From assembly GCA_041389525.1 (NCBI GenBank), contig JAWKRR010000013.1, positions 1 through 64,000 on the forward strand: DNA of 64,000 bases. Direction: 5' to 3'. This document shows positions 1 to 8,356 of the stretch, one piece after another (position 1 is the first letter of the stretch; each line of letters begins with the position of its first letter). Made by a program: the position numbers and the translations under genes. The DNA is from JACKFB01 sp041389525. GTDB lineage: Bacteria; Myxococcota_A; UBA9042; PHBI01; JACKFB01. The notes under the pieces were generated by a model that ran no database searches, was not told the DNA's origin, and saw nothing but the letters and a program-made list of their open reading frames with translations.

Positions 1-2887
1 AGACGCACTCATCCATCGCGATGTCGGCGCAGATGCCGTCCCACTCGGTCGAGCAGCAGAAGCCGTCGAACGAACACACGCAGTTCTGCATCACCGGGTC
101 GGAGCAGCCGGCCGCCCCGGTCTCTCCGCAGCAGTCGTTGCCTTCGCAGCACGCGATGGGCGCGCACTGGCCGACGTCGTCGCAGGCGTTGCCCGCGTCG
201 CACTCGCCGCAGCTTCCGCCGCATCCGTCGTCGCCGCAGGCCTTGCCGTCGCAGAGCGGGACGCAGCAGGTGCCCTCGGCCAGGCAGGTCGAGCCGTCCG
301 CGCAGGTGCCGCAGGTGCCGCCCTGACCGTCGGGGCCGCAGTCCTTGCCGTCGCAGTCCGGCGCGCACAGCTCAGGCTGGGGGTTCGGCTCGCCGCACAT
401 CGCCGGGAAGGTCCCCGAGGGGTCGGCGCCGGTCTGGCCGCAATCGTAGTAGGACTCGACGTCGTCCCACCCGCAGTTTCCGAACCCGCAGGGGATGCTG
501 AGGATCTCGCCGTCCTCGACGTAGTAGACGGTCCCGTCGAGGCCGCAGCAGCCCGCGAAGCCATGGGCCTCGTCGCAGGTGGTCGGTGCCGGGTCGTCGA
601 CGCACGTGCCCTCGGGCAGGCAGGCCTGCTCGTCGCCACACTCGCCGCAGGAGCCGAAGCACCCGTCGTCGCCGCACGCCTTGTCGGTGCAGTCCGCGAC
701 GCAGTTGCACGCGTCCGCGCAGTCGTTGACGGCCTGCTCGGCGCAGGTCGCGTCCCACTCCGTGGAGCAGCAGAAGCTGTCCTGGGCGCAGACGCAGGCC
801 TGGACCAGCGGCTCGCCGCAGCCCGGCGTCCCGGTCTCGCCGCAGCAGTCGTTGCCGGCGCAGCACGCGATGAACTGGCAGGTGCCGTCGCCGGTGCAGA
901 TGTCGTCGCCCGTGCACTCGCCGCAGACGCCGCCGCAGCCGTCCGCGCCGCAGTTCTTGCCGGCGCAGTCGGGGATGCACTCGCCGCAGCCGTCGGGCGC
1001 CGGCGTCGGGAAATCGGCCTCGCAGAAGGTGCAGATGTCTTCGCAGCAGTCGCCGAACCCGAAGCAGCCGTCGTCGCAGAAGCAGCCGCTGGGCGACTCG
1101 CCGCCGCAGCTACCCTCGCAGCTCGCCGTCACGCACGCGTCGCCACCGGCCGTGCAGTTCTCGCCGTCGCCGCACTCACCGCACGAGCCGCCGCAGCCGT
1201 CGCCGCCACAGATCTTGCCGTCGCAGTCGGGCACGCAGATGCCACACCCGAGGGGCGCCGGCTCGGGGTAGGTCGCCTCGCACTCGGTGCAGATGTCGTC
1301 GCAGCAGTCGCCGAAGGTGAAGCACTGCGAGTCGCAGTTGCACACCGTGTCACCGAGGAAGGCGCCGCAGAACTCGGCGCAGCTCGTGCCCGTGGGGATC
1401 TTGCATTGGCCCAGGGTCGTGCAGGCCTCGCCGTCGGCGCAGTCGCCGCAGCTTCCGCCACAGCCGTCGTCGCCGCACAGCTTGCCGTCGCAGGCCGGCA
1501 CGCAGGGGTCGCAGGTGCCGCCGTCGTTGCAGGTCTCACCCACGCCGCAGTCGCCGCAGGAGCCGTCGCAACCGTCACTGCCGCAGGTCTTGCCGGTGCA
1601 GTCCGGGACGCACGCGCCGCAGCCGAGCGGCGCCGGCGTGGGCAGCTCGGCCTCGCAGAAGGTGCAGATGTCGTCGCAGCAGTCGCCGAACGCGAAGCAG
1701 CCGTCGTCGCAGAAGCAGCCGTTCGCGGCAGGCGTCCCGGTGGCGCACAGGCCCTCGCAGGAGGCGCCAAGGCACTGCCCTTCCTCGTCGCACTCCTCGC
1801 CGTCGCCGCAGTCGCCGCAGCTCCCGCCGCAGCCGTCATCACCGCAGGACTTGCCGTCGCACGCCGGCGTGCAGACCTCGCAGGCGAACGCGTCGTTGCA
1901 GATCTCGCCCGCGCCGCACTCGCCGCAGGAGGTGCCGCAGCCGTCGTCGCCGCAGGACTTGCCGTCGCACGAGGCCACGCAGTCGCCGCAGCCCGCGGGG
2001 GCGGGTGCTGGGAACTCGACCTGGCAGAAATCGCAGATGTCGTCGCAGCAGTCGCCGAACGCGAAGCACAGCTCATCGCAGCTGCAGGTGTCGCCGGTGG
2101 TCCCGCACGCGCCTTCGCAGGTGGCGGCGGGGCAGGGGCCGCAGTCGGCCTCGCAGTTCGCGCAGGTGTCGGTGCCGTCGCAGACCGCGTCGCCGCACGA
2201 GGCGGTGCAGCCGTCGATCGCGGTGTTGGTGCAGACGCCGTCGACGCCGCAGGCATCCGCGGTGCAGAGGTCGCCGTCCGAGCAGTCCTTCGCCGTGCCC
2301 GCGCACGCGCCCGCCGTGCAGATGTCACTCGTCGTGCAGAGGTCGCCGTCGTCGCACACCGCGCCGTCAGCAGCGGCCGCGGTCGCGCAGGCGCCGGTGG
2401 CCGGATCACAGGCCGAGATCTCGCACGCGCCCAGGCCGGTCTGATCGCAGGTCACGACGGTGGCCGGGTCGACGACGCACAGCCCGCCATCGCAGATCAG
2501 CGTGCCGTTGCAAGCGTCTCCGTCCTCGGCGTCCGCGCAGTCGGCGACCGTCGTGCAGGTGGGGCCGGCGTCGGCGTCGGTGTCCGCGTCGGCGTCGGGC
2601 CCGCCGTCAGCGTCGGCGTCGGGGACCACATCGGCGTCGGGGGCCACGTCCGTATCCGGGACCACGTCGGCGTCGGGAGCTACGTCCGTATCCGGGACCG
2701 CGTCCGCGTCCGTATCCGCCACCGCGTCCGCGTCGCCCACGGTCTCGACTTCGCCGCTCGAGTCGCCATCGACGTCGGCGAAGACGTCGGTGTCTTCCGC
2801 GACGTTGATGCCGTGCCCCTCTTTACAGCTGGCCAGCGCCAGAACGGTCATCGCCGCCAGAACTGAGATCCCGATGCGCTGCTTCAT
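1..2887 (-). CDS. Giant cysteine-rich lipoprotein with somatomedin-B-like modules (3' end outside window)
   Basis: The frame is open from an ATG at 2887 to the window edge, giving 962 codons without a stop. A lipoprotein signal ends in LALASC (Cys21). Residues about 31-107 are an Asp/Ala/Pro/Thr linker. The rest is disulfide-type sequence: about nine copies of a CDGKxCGDDGCGGSCGxC module, four modules resembling somatomedin B (for example CFCDDGCFAFGDCCDDIC; roughly 2022-2122, 1660-1765, 1278-1390 and 1028-1132), and two CCSTEWDxxC modules near the end. Such repeats are known from secreted proteins of Myxococcota-like bacteria, but their function is unknown. The protein is probably anchored on the outer membrane and exposed at the surface. 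The gene has no visible operon partner. The long frames on the opposite strand here are shadows caused by GC-rich repeats. Confidence 0.85.
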   Translation of the reverse strand, partial: MKQRIGISVLAAMTVLALASCKEGHGINVAEDTDVFADVDGDSSGEVETVGDADAVADTDADAVPDTDVAPDADVVPDTDVAPDADVVPDADADGGPDADADTDADAGPTCTTVADCADAEDGDACNGTLICDGGLCVVDPATVVTCDQTGLGACEISACDPATGACATAAAADGAVCDDGDLCTTSDICTAGACAGTAKDCSDGDLCTADACGVDGVCTNTAIDGCTASCGDAVCDGTDTCANCEADCGPCPAATCEGACGTTGDTCSCDELCFAFGDCCDDICDFCQVEFPAPAPAGCGDCVASCDGKSCGDDGCGTSCGECGAGEICNDAFACEVCTPACDGKSCGDDGCGGSCGDCGDGEECDEEGQCLGASCEGLCATGTPAANGCFCDDGCFAFGDCCDDICTFCEAELPTPAPLGCGACVPDCTGKTCGSDGCDGSCGDCGVGETCNDGGTCDPCVPACDGKLCGDDGCGGSCGDCADGEACTTLGQCKIPTGTSCAEFCGAFLGDTVCNCDSQCFTFGDCCDDICTECEATYPEPAPLGCGICVPDCDGKICGGDGCGGSCGECGDGENCTAGGDACVTASCEGSCGGESPSGCFCDDGCFGFGDCCEDICTFCEADFPTPAPDGCGECIPDCAGKNCGADGCGGVCGECTGDDICTGDGTCQFIACCAGNDCCGETGTPGCGEPLVQACVCAQDSFCCSTEWDATCAEQAVNDCADACNCVADCTDKACGDDGCFGSCGECGDEQACLPEGTCVDDPAPTTCDEAHGFAGCCGLDGTVYYVEDGEILSIPCGFGNCGWDDVESYYDCGQTGADPSGTFPAMCGEPNPQPELCAPDCDGKDCGPDGQGGTCGTCADGSTCLAEGTCCVPLCDGKACGDDGCGGSCGECDAGNACDDVGQCAPIACCEGNDCCGETGAAGCSDPVMQNCVCSFDGFCCSTEWDGICADIAMDECV
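2622..2693 (-). repeat. Two tandem 36-base units encoding an Asp-rich linker
   Basis: Two adjacent 36-base copies (2622-2657 and 2658-2693) encode the unit VVPDTDVAPDAD in the linker of the cysteine-rich lipoprotein. Degenerate copies flank them on both sides. The array probably expands and contracts by slippage, changing the distance between the lipid anchor and the cysteine-rich region. Confidence 0.75.
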
Positions 2888-3239
2888 CACGCCGCCTCGC
2901 CATTCAATCCCCGCGGCGCGCTCCGCTCGAAAGCGGCCGCGTCGCAGGAAGTTTTTATCGACCGGCGGTGTTCCGCCGCGCCCCTCTCATGATGATCGCG
3001 CTTTGGCCCGGGGGGGCACAGCGCGACCACGGCACGACCGCATCCACGGCCAGCCTGCGCCAGAGTAAAGCGCTACACCGTACAGAGTGCAACTCCGCCC
3101 ATGTGCGCGGGCGACCTGCGACTCGACGCGGCCTGCGCGGGCTGCGTGTTTCTGCATATCTCGACGGGCCCGGCCGGGTATCCGCCCCGCGATAACGCGA
3201 GTTGGTCCAAATGGCCGGCTTCGACTAGCCTCCGACGCC
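2888..3239. other. 352-base intergenic region between divergent genes
   Basis: No credible coding frame is present. It should hold promoters for the lipoprotein gene on the left and the acyltransferase on the right. A promoter for the right-hand gene is visible at 3202-3231. A small hairpin (GGCGG, loop TGTT, CCGCC) lies at 2974-2987 without a T tract. An AT-rich patch at 2952-2959 could be part of the leftward promoter, but no good -35 box accompanies it. Confidence 0.5.
3202..3231 (+). promoter_or_regulatory. Promoter of the acyltransferase gene, probably leaderless
   Basis: TTGGTC (3202-3207), an 18-base spacer and TAGCCT (3226-3231). The -10 box ends eight bases before the ATG at 3240, so transcription should start at or next to the start codon. 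Confidence 0.5.
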
Positions 3240-3992
3240 ATGCATCGCCCACGTACAGTCTTCGCCGTCCTCGTGCTCGTCGTGATGAGCGTACTTTGCG
3301 GCACCGTCGTGACCGTGTTGGCGGTGTTCGATCGCAAGGCGCGGCTGTGGTGGCCGATCGCCAAGCTGTGGGCCTGGTCGGTGATTCGTAGCTGCGGCGC
3401 GCAACGCATCGAGGTGCGCGGAGCCGAGCGCCTCGCCACCGGTGACGGCGCCATCGTGATGAGCAACCACGAGAGCTACATGGACCCGCCGGCGCTGATG
3501 TGGGCGTCGCCCGTGCCGCTCCGCTTTCTGGCCAAGCACACCCTGTTCTGGTTTCCGATCTTCGGTTGGGCGATGGCGGCCATGGGCATGGTGCCGGTCA
3601 ACCGCGGGCGGCAGGACAAGGCCTTCGCCAGCATCGACCGCGCGGCCACGAAGATCCGTGGCGGCAAGGTCGTGCTGGTCTTCCCGGAGGGGCGCCGGGC
3701 GGACTTCGCGCAGACAGAGCTGCTGCCCTTCAAGAAGGGCGCCTTCGTCATGGCTGCGCGCGCCCACGTGCCCATCATCCCGGTCGGGGTGGCCGGCTCG
3801 CGCCACATCCTCCCGAAGGGCTGGAGCTGGGTCTACAACCACGACATCGCGATGGTCCTGGGCGAGCCCATCGACACCAGCGGCTACGACGTCGAGTCCA
3901 AAGACGCGCTGATGGCGCTAGTTCGCCAGCGCATCGAGGGGCTGCGCGTCGAGGCGCAGGCCGTCTTGGACGAGCTTCAGCCGCGAAGCTGA
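3240..3992 (+). CDS. plsC: 1-acyl-sn-glycerol-3-phosphate acyltransferase (PlsC family)
   Basis: A 250-residue membrane-bound acyltransferase expected to acylate lysophosphatidic acid to phosphatidic acid in phospholipid synthesis. An N-terminal hydrophobic helix spans about residues 8-29. The catalytic HX4D motif is NHESYMD (His77, Asp82), and the substrate-binding motif FPEGRR begins at residue 148, both typical of the family. The start at 3240 is chosen because the membrane helix begins there and a promoter lies directly upstream; the frame extends further upstream without useful content. The last 16 bases overlap the end of convergent bioD. The acyl-CoA or acyl-ACP preference cannot be told, and other lysophospholipid acyltransferases share these motifs. 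Confidence 0.88.
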   Translation: MHRPRTVFAVLVLVVMSVLCGTVVTVLAVFDRKARLWWPIAKLWAWSVIRSCGAQRIEVRGAERLATGDGAIVMSNHESYMDPPALMWASPVPLRFLAKHTLFWFPIFGWAMAAMGMVPVNRGRQDKAFASIDRAATKIRGGKVVLVFPEGRRADFAQTELLPFKKGAFVMAARAHVPIIPVGVAGSRHILPKGWSWVYNHDIAMVLGEPIDTSGYDVESKDALMALVRQRIEGLRVEAQAVLDELQPRS

Positions 3993-4627
3993 GCCGCGAT
4001 CTGGGGCGCGTGGACGAGCCCGCGGCCCGCGTCGCCGAGCGCCTCGAAATCGCCCAAATCCATAGGCAACATCGAGTGAATCGGAAGATCCCTCGCGTGG
4101 GCCGCCAGCGCGGTGTCGACCGACGGGTCCGGAGGCCCCGAGAGCACGAGGCCCAGCGTCTGCAGGCCTTGGCGCCGCAGCTCGGCCAGCGTCAGCAGCG
4201 TGTGGTTGATGGTGCCCAGGCGCGTCGCGCCCACCACCAGCACAGGCAGCGCCAGCGCCCGGATGAGGTCCGGCAGCAGCAGCGTCGCGGAGATCGGCAC
4301 CAGCAGACCGCCAGCGCCCTCGACCACCACCGGTCCCGCCAGCCCGTCGGCGATGGCGAGCAGCGGCTCGAGGCGCAGCTCCTGGCCCTCCAGCGCGGCC
4401 GCGTGGTGGGGCGACGCCGGGGCGCGCAGGCGCACACCGCGCTCGATCAGCCGCTCGGGCCCGAGGCGGGCGAGCCGTCGCACCGTCTCCGTGTCGTCGT
4501 CGTCGAGGGCGCCGGTCTGCACGGGCTTCCAGTAGCGCAGGCCCGCCTCACCCGCGGCCATCAGCGCGGCGCAGACCAAGGTCTTGCCGACCCCGGTGTC
4601 CGTCCCCACGACGAAGATCCCCCTCAC
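3977..4627 (-). CDS. bioD: Dethiobiotin synthase
   Basis: A 216-residue cytosolic enzyme that closes the ureido ring of dethiobiotin from 7,8-diaminopelargonic acid, CO2 and ATP. The P-loop GTDTGVGKT occupies residues 8-16. The family motifs KPVQTG and VEGAGGLLVPI follow, and the length is normal. It is the last gene of the biotin set and overlaps bioF by four bases, so translation is probably coupled. Its 3' end overlaps the convergent acyltransferase gene by 16 bases, with no visible terminator between them. bioA, which makes the substrate, is not in this window. Confidence 0.93.
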   Translation of the reverse strand: MRGIFVVGTDTGVGKTLVCAALMAAGEAGLRYWKPVQTGALDDDDTETVRRLARLGPERLIERGVRLRAPASPHHAAALEGQELRLEPLLAIADGLAGPVVVEGAGGLLVPISATLLLPDLIRALALPVLVVGATRLGTINHTLLTLAELRRQGLQTLGLVLSGPPDPSVDTALAAHARDLPIHSMLPMDLGDFEALGDAGRGLVHAPQIAAQLRG

Positions 4628-5769
4628 GGAGCACCCGCCGCGAGCTCGCCGATGATGCGCGCGGCCAAGCGGTCGATGGTCGCGGCGTCCAGGCTGGCCC
4701 GCACGCTCAGGCGCAGCCGCGCGGTCCCCTCGGGCACGGTGGGCGGCCGGACGGCGCGGACGTCGAAGCCGTCTCTGGCCAGGGCGTCGGCCACGGAGAC
4801 CGCGCGGGCGGTGCTCTGAGCCATGACCGGCACGATATGATCATTCGCCAGCCCGAGATCCAGCCCGGCCCCTCGGAGGCTACGTCGCAGCCGCTCGGCC
4901 ATCGCGTGGACCCGGGCGACGCGGTCTGCGCTGCGGCCGAGCAGCTCGAGCGCTGCGTCCAACCCGGCCGCCACGGGTGTCGGCGGGGCGGTCGTGTAGA
5001 TGAACCCTCGGCAGTGATTGACGAGGTGGGCGACAAGCTCGGCGTCGCCTGCCACCCAGGCGCCGCCGACGCCCAGGGCCTTGCCGCCGGTGTGCAGGGT
5101 GAAGGCGACCCGCTCTGAGAGCCCGGCGGCCTCGACCAGCCCGGACCCGCGGCCGCCGAAGAGGCCGGTCGCGTGGGCCTCGTCGACCATGACCAGGGCG
5201 TCGTGGCGCTCGGCGAGGTCGCAGATGGCGGCCAGCGGGGCCCGGTCCCCATCCATTGAATAGAGGCTCTCGATGACGATGAGCCGGCGGCCGCCCGAAG
5301 TGGCGCCCAGGGCGGACTCGAGGGCCGAGAGGTCGCCGTGTGGGAAGATCGACTTGCGGGCGCCGGAGAGCCGGATGCCGTCGATGATGCTGGCGTGGTT
5401 CGCGGCGTCGGAGAACACCGCGTCGTCGGGCCCGACCAGCGCCGGGATGACGGTGGCGTTGGCCTGGTAGCCCGAGGGGAAGAGCAGGGCGGCCTCGCGG
5501 CCACTGAACGCCGCGAGCCTTGATTCCACGGACGCCAGGAGCGCGCTGTGGCCTCGCAGCAGGCGGCTTGCGCCCGAGCCCACGCCGAGCTCCGAGACCG
5601 CAGCGGCCACGCGGGCGACCAGCCAGGGTTCGTGGGCGAAGTCGAGGACGTCGTTCGAGGTCAGGTCCACGCCGCCGGGCAAGACCAGGGTGCGCAGCAG
5701 GCCCGCGTCGCGGCGGGCGTCGAGGCCGGCTTGGAGGCTGGCGCGCAGGCGCTCGCGGGGGCTAGGCAC
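4624..5769 (-). CDS. bioF: 8-amino-7-oxononanoate synthase
   Basis: A 381-residue pyridoxal-phosphate enzyme of the alpha-oxoamine synthase family that condenses pimeloyl-ACP or pimeloyl-CoA with L-alanine. The VDEAHATG motif is at residues 195-202 and the cofactor lysine is Lys230 in HTGGKALGVGG. The sequence before the lysine differs slightly from the usual TLSKALG, but the lysine is kept. It lies 93 bases after bioB and overlaps bioD by four bases. Close relatives include 2-amino-3-ketobutyrate CoA ligase, but the bioB and bioD neighbours make the BioF role very likely. Confidence 0.93.
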   Translation of the reverse strand: MPSPRERLRASLQAGLDARRDAGLLRTLVLPGGVDLTSNDVLDFAHEPWLVARVAAAVSELGVGSGASRLLRGHSALLASVESRLAAFSGREAALLFPSGYQANATVIPALVGPDDAVFSDAANHASIIDGIRLSGARKSIFPHGDLSALESALGATSGGRRLIVIESLYSMDGDRAPLAAICDLAERHDALVMVDEAHATGLFGGRGSGLVEAAGLSERVAFTLHTGGKALGVGGAWVAGDAELVAHLVNHCRGFIYTTAPPTPVAAGLDAALELLGRSADRVARVHAMAERLRRSLRGAGLDLGLANDHIVPVMAQSTARAVSVADALARDGFDVRAVRPPTVPEGTARLRLSVRASLDAATIDRLAARIIGELAAGAP

Positions 5770-5862
5770 GAGCGCTCGGGGCGTCGGCGGTGGCCGAGAG
5801 GATCTCGGGCTGGCGACGCTCGGGCGGCGCGGGGGCTGCCTTGGCCGGGCGGAGCGCCGCGC

Positions 5863-6858
5863 TCACGCCGTGACGAGGCCGAGGTCGCTGAGCAGCCGGC
5901 TGTCCTCGTCCACGCTCGGGTTCGGGGTCGTGAGCAGCTTGTCGCCGAAAAAGATCGAGTTGGCGCCTGCCAAAAAGCAGAGGGCCTGTGCCTCGCGGCT
6001 GAGCCCCTCGCGGCCTGCGGACAGGCGCACGCGGGACTTGGGCATCAGCAGGCGGGCGACGGCGACCGCGCGGACCACGTCGAAGGGGTCGACGTCGCCG
6101 CCCTCGGCCAGGGGCGTGCCGGCCACGCGCACCAAGGTGTTGATGGGCACCGACTCGGGGTGGGGCGAGAGGTTCGCCAGGGTCCGCAGCATCTCGCCGC
6201 GGTCGCCCGTGGACTCGCCGAGGCCCAGGATGCCGCCCGAGCAGACCGAGACGCCGGCGCGGGCGACGCGGCTCAGGGTCTGCAGGCGATCCTCGTAGGT
6301 GCGGGTCGTGATGACCTCGGCGTAGTGCTCGGCCGAGGTGTCGAGGTTGTGGTTGTAGGCGGACAGGCCCGCGTCGGCCAGGGCCTGGGCCTGCTCGTCG
6401 CTGAGCATGCCGAGGGTCACGCAGGCCTCCATGCCTAGCTCGCGGACGCCGCGGATCATCGAGAGGACGTCGTCGAAGGCGGGGCCGCGCTTGGCGCTGC
6501 GCCAGGCCGCACCCATGCAAAACCGCGAGGCGCCAGCGTCTTTCGCGATGCGGGCGGCCGCCAGCACGTCGGGGACGGCCATGAGCGGCGTGGACTCGAC
6601 GGCGGCGGCGTGGTGAGCGGATTGCGGGCAGTAGCCGCAGTCTTCGGGGCAGCCGCCGGTCTTCACCGAGAGCAGGGTGCAGCGCTGAATCGCCCGCGGA
6701 TCGTGGTGCTGGCGGTGGACGCGCTGGGCCTCGAAGACCAGCTCGAGCAGCGGGCGCTCGTAGAGGGCGGCGACCTCGTCACGCGACCAGTCGTGGCGGA
6801 GCGCGTCGCTGGCCGTTGGGGGCTTTGGGGAGTGCGCTGCTTCGCTATGCGCGGCCAT
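5863..6858 (-). CDS. bioB: Biotin synthase (radical SAM)
   Basis: A 331-residue radical SAM enzyme that inserts sulfur into dethiobiotin to give biotin. The CX3CX2C motif that binds the 4Fe-4S cluster is at Cys70, Cys74 and Cys77 (GGCPEDCGYCPQS). The downstream signatures YNHNLDTS and CSGGILGLGE match BioB, and the length is typical. The first 14 bases overlap the end of the upstream pseudouridine synthase gene, placing it in the same transcript. The upstream ends of the bio genes show no BirA-type palindromic operator that I could recognise. Confidence 0.95.
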   Translation of the reverse strand: MAAHSEAAHSPKPPTASDALRHDWSRDEVAALYERPLLELVFEAQRVHRQHHDPRAIQRCTLLSVKTGGCPEDCGYCPQSAHHAAAVESTPLMAVPDVLAAARIAKDAGASRFCMGAAWRSAKRGPAFDDVLSMIRGVRELGMEACVTLGMLSDEQAQALADAGLSAYNHNLDTSAEHYAEVITTRTYEDRLQTLSRVARAGVSVCSGGILGLGESTGDRGEMLRTLANLSPHPESVPINTLVRVAGTPLAEGGDVDPFDVVRAVAVARLLMPKSRVRLSAGREGLSREAQALCFLAGANSIFFGDKLLTTPNPSVDEDSRLLSDLGLVTA

Positions 6859-7603
6859 AGGTCCTCGCGTCCAGGGGCAGACGGGCCAGGGTGTCGATGC
6901 CCGGGGTGAGGCCGAGGCTCTTGGCCAGGGCGCGCAGGTCGTCGGGCAGGGGCGCCTCGAAGGTCTCGTCGTGGGCGTGGCGCGCCGCCATGGTGATCCG
7001 CCAGGAGTGCAGGGCGTGGCGCTCGAAGCGCGTGCACGGCGGGTCCTTGTGAAGCTGCTCGCCGAAGAGGGGGTGGCCGATGGCGGCGAGGTGCAGGCGC
7101 ACTTGGTGGGTGCGGCCGGTGTGGATCCGCGCGACGACCAGGCTGGCCTCGTCGGTGGCCAGCACCGGCGTGACCGTGGTCAGCGACTCCTTGCCGTCCT
7201 CGACGACGGCGGCCATCGAGCGGCCGTCGGGGCGGGTCACGCGGCCCAGGGGCAGGTCGATCTCTCGCGCGTCGCCTTCCAGCCGGCCGTGGCAGATGGC
7301 CACGTACAGCTTCACTCCAGAAGACAGCGCCTCAGCGAAGCGCGAGACCAGGGGCTTGCGGATCGAGAAGAGGTTCAGCCCACTGGTGCCGGCGTCGAGC
7401 TGGTGGACGGCCCAGAGCTTGCGGCGGCCCAGGGTCTCGACCAGCAGCGACTGCAGGCAATCGGGGTCTTCCAGGGTGCGGCCGGTCGATGGCAAGCCCG
7501 CGGGCTTATTGGCGACCAGCAGGCCGCCGCCCGCGAACATGACCAGCTTGCCGTCGGCCTGGATTCGTTTGGACTCGGGGGACTCGTCGGATTTGCGGCT
7601 CAT
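6845..7603 (-). CDS. RluA-family pseudouridine synthase
   Basis: A 252-residue RNA-modifying enzyme that isomerises uridine to pseudouridine. The catalytic aspartate is Asp70 in HQLDAGTSGLNLF, matching the HRLDxxTSG signature. RIHTGRTHQVRLHLAAIGHPL is the conserved C-terminal binding motif, of which the part up to the histidines is diagnostic. No S4 domain precedes the catalytic domain. Targets vary within the family (23S rRNA, tRNA), so the substrate is not assigned. The gene overlaps the upstream crotonase by four bases and downstream bioB by 14, so it is inside the long operon. Confidence 0.85.
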   Translation of the reverse strand: MSRKSDESPESKRIQADGKLVMFAGGGLLVANKPAGLPSTGRTLEDPDCLQSLLVETLGRRKLWAVHQLDAGTSGLNLFSIRKPLVSRFAEALSSGVKLYVAICHGRLEGDAREIDLPLGRVTRPDGRSMAAVVEDGKESLTTVTPVLATDEASLVVARIHTGRTHQVRLHLAAIGHPLFGEQLHKDPPCTRFERHALHSWRITMAARHAHDETFEAPLPDDLRALAKSLGLTPGIDTLARLPLDARTYGRA

Positions 7604-8352
7604 CGGGTCAACCGCGCGGCCAGGGCCTTGAGGCAGGCCTGAGCGGGAGGGGACAGCCAGGTGTCCAGGAAGGGCTCCATGAACTCGGCGTCCGCTGCGG
7701 CCGCGCGCTCGCGGAGATCCTCGGAGTGGAAGTTCCGCGTCTCGATGGCGCCGGTGCCGGGTTTGGCGGCCAGCTTCTTGGCGAGGGCGAGGGCCTCGGC
7801 GCGGGCGTCGTCGACGACGTAGTCCGCGTAGCCGACGCGCGCGGCCTCGTCGACGCCGATGTACTCGCCGGTGAGCGAGAGGCGGCGCGAGACCTGGGGC
7901 GAGGTGCGCTCGGCAAGCAGCACGCGGGTGCCGGCGGGGACGGCGATGCCGAGGTCGACCTCCGAGAGGCCGAGCTTCAGCGAGCCGCGCTGCACGACGC
8001 GCAGGTCGAAGGCCAGGCTGAGGATGAAGCCGCCGGCGATGGCCGAGCCGTGGATCGCGACGATGGTGGGGCAGGGCAGGACCAGCAGGCGGTCGACGAT
8101 GGTCAGAAACCCGCTGAAAAACGAGCTGAGGGCTGGTCGATCGTAGGTCGCGATGGTGGGGACGTCGAAGCCGCCCGAGAAGAGCTTGCCGGCGCCGCCG
8201 TCGAGGACCAGGGCGCGGGGAGGGCGCGCGTGGAGGTCAGCCACGGCGTCGCGCAGCTCGGCCAGGAGCTCCGGCGTCAGCGGGTTGCCGGAGCCGGAGG
8301 CGAGGCTGAGCCGGACCACCCCGTCATGTTCTTCGCGAGTCAGGTTGGCCAT
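7600..8352 (-). CDS. Enoyl-CoA hydratase/isomerase family protein
   Basis: A 250-residue crotonase-fold protein. The oxyanion-hole segments are visible as DGGAGKLFSGGFD and AIHGSAIAGGF, followed by SEVDLGIAVPAG in the region that usually holds the catalytic glutamates. Members hydrate, isomerise or cleave acyl-CoA thioesters, and the exact reaction cannot be deduced. The gene begins four bases after the end of the inactive-type M16 gene and overlaps the pseudouridine synthase gene by four bases. A link with pimeloyl precursor supply for biotin is conceivable from its position but is only inference. Confidence 0.8.
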   Translation of the reverse strand: MANLTREEHDGVVRLSLASGSGNPLTPELLAELRDAVADLHARPPRALVLDGGAGKLFSGGFDVPTIATYDRPALSSFFSGFLTIVDRLLVLPCPTIVAIHGSAIAGGFILSLAFDLRVVQRGSLKLGLSEVDLGIAVPAGTRVLLAERTSPQVSRRLSLTGEYIGVDEAARVGYADYVVDDARAEALALAKKLAAKPGTGAIETRNFHSEDLRERAAAADAEFMEPFLDTWLSPPAQACLKALAARLTR

Positions 8353-8356
8353 CGGG

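Noticed and set aside
563..2866. A 767-codon open frame on the plus strand
   Set aside because: It is Ala/Val/Gly/Arg-rich low-complexity sequence antisense to the cysteine-rich lipoprotein, whose frame has a signal peptide and regular cysteine spacing.
3500..4819. A 439-codon plus-strand frame covering bioD
   Set aside because: It overlaps plsC out of frame and bioD antisense, and has no recognisable domain. High GC explains its length.
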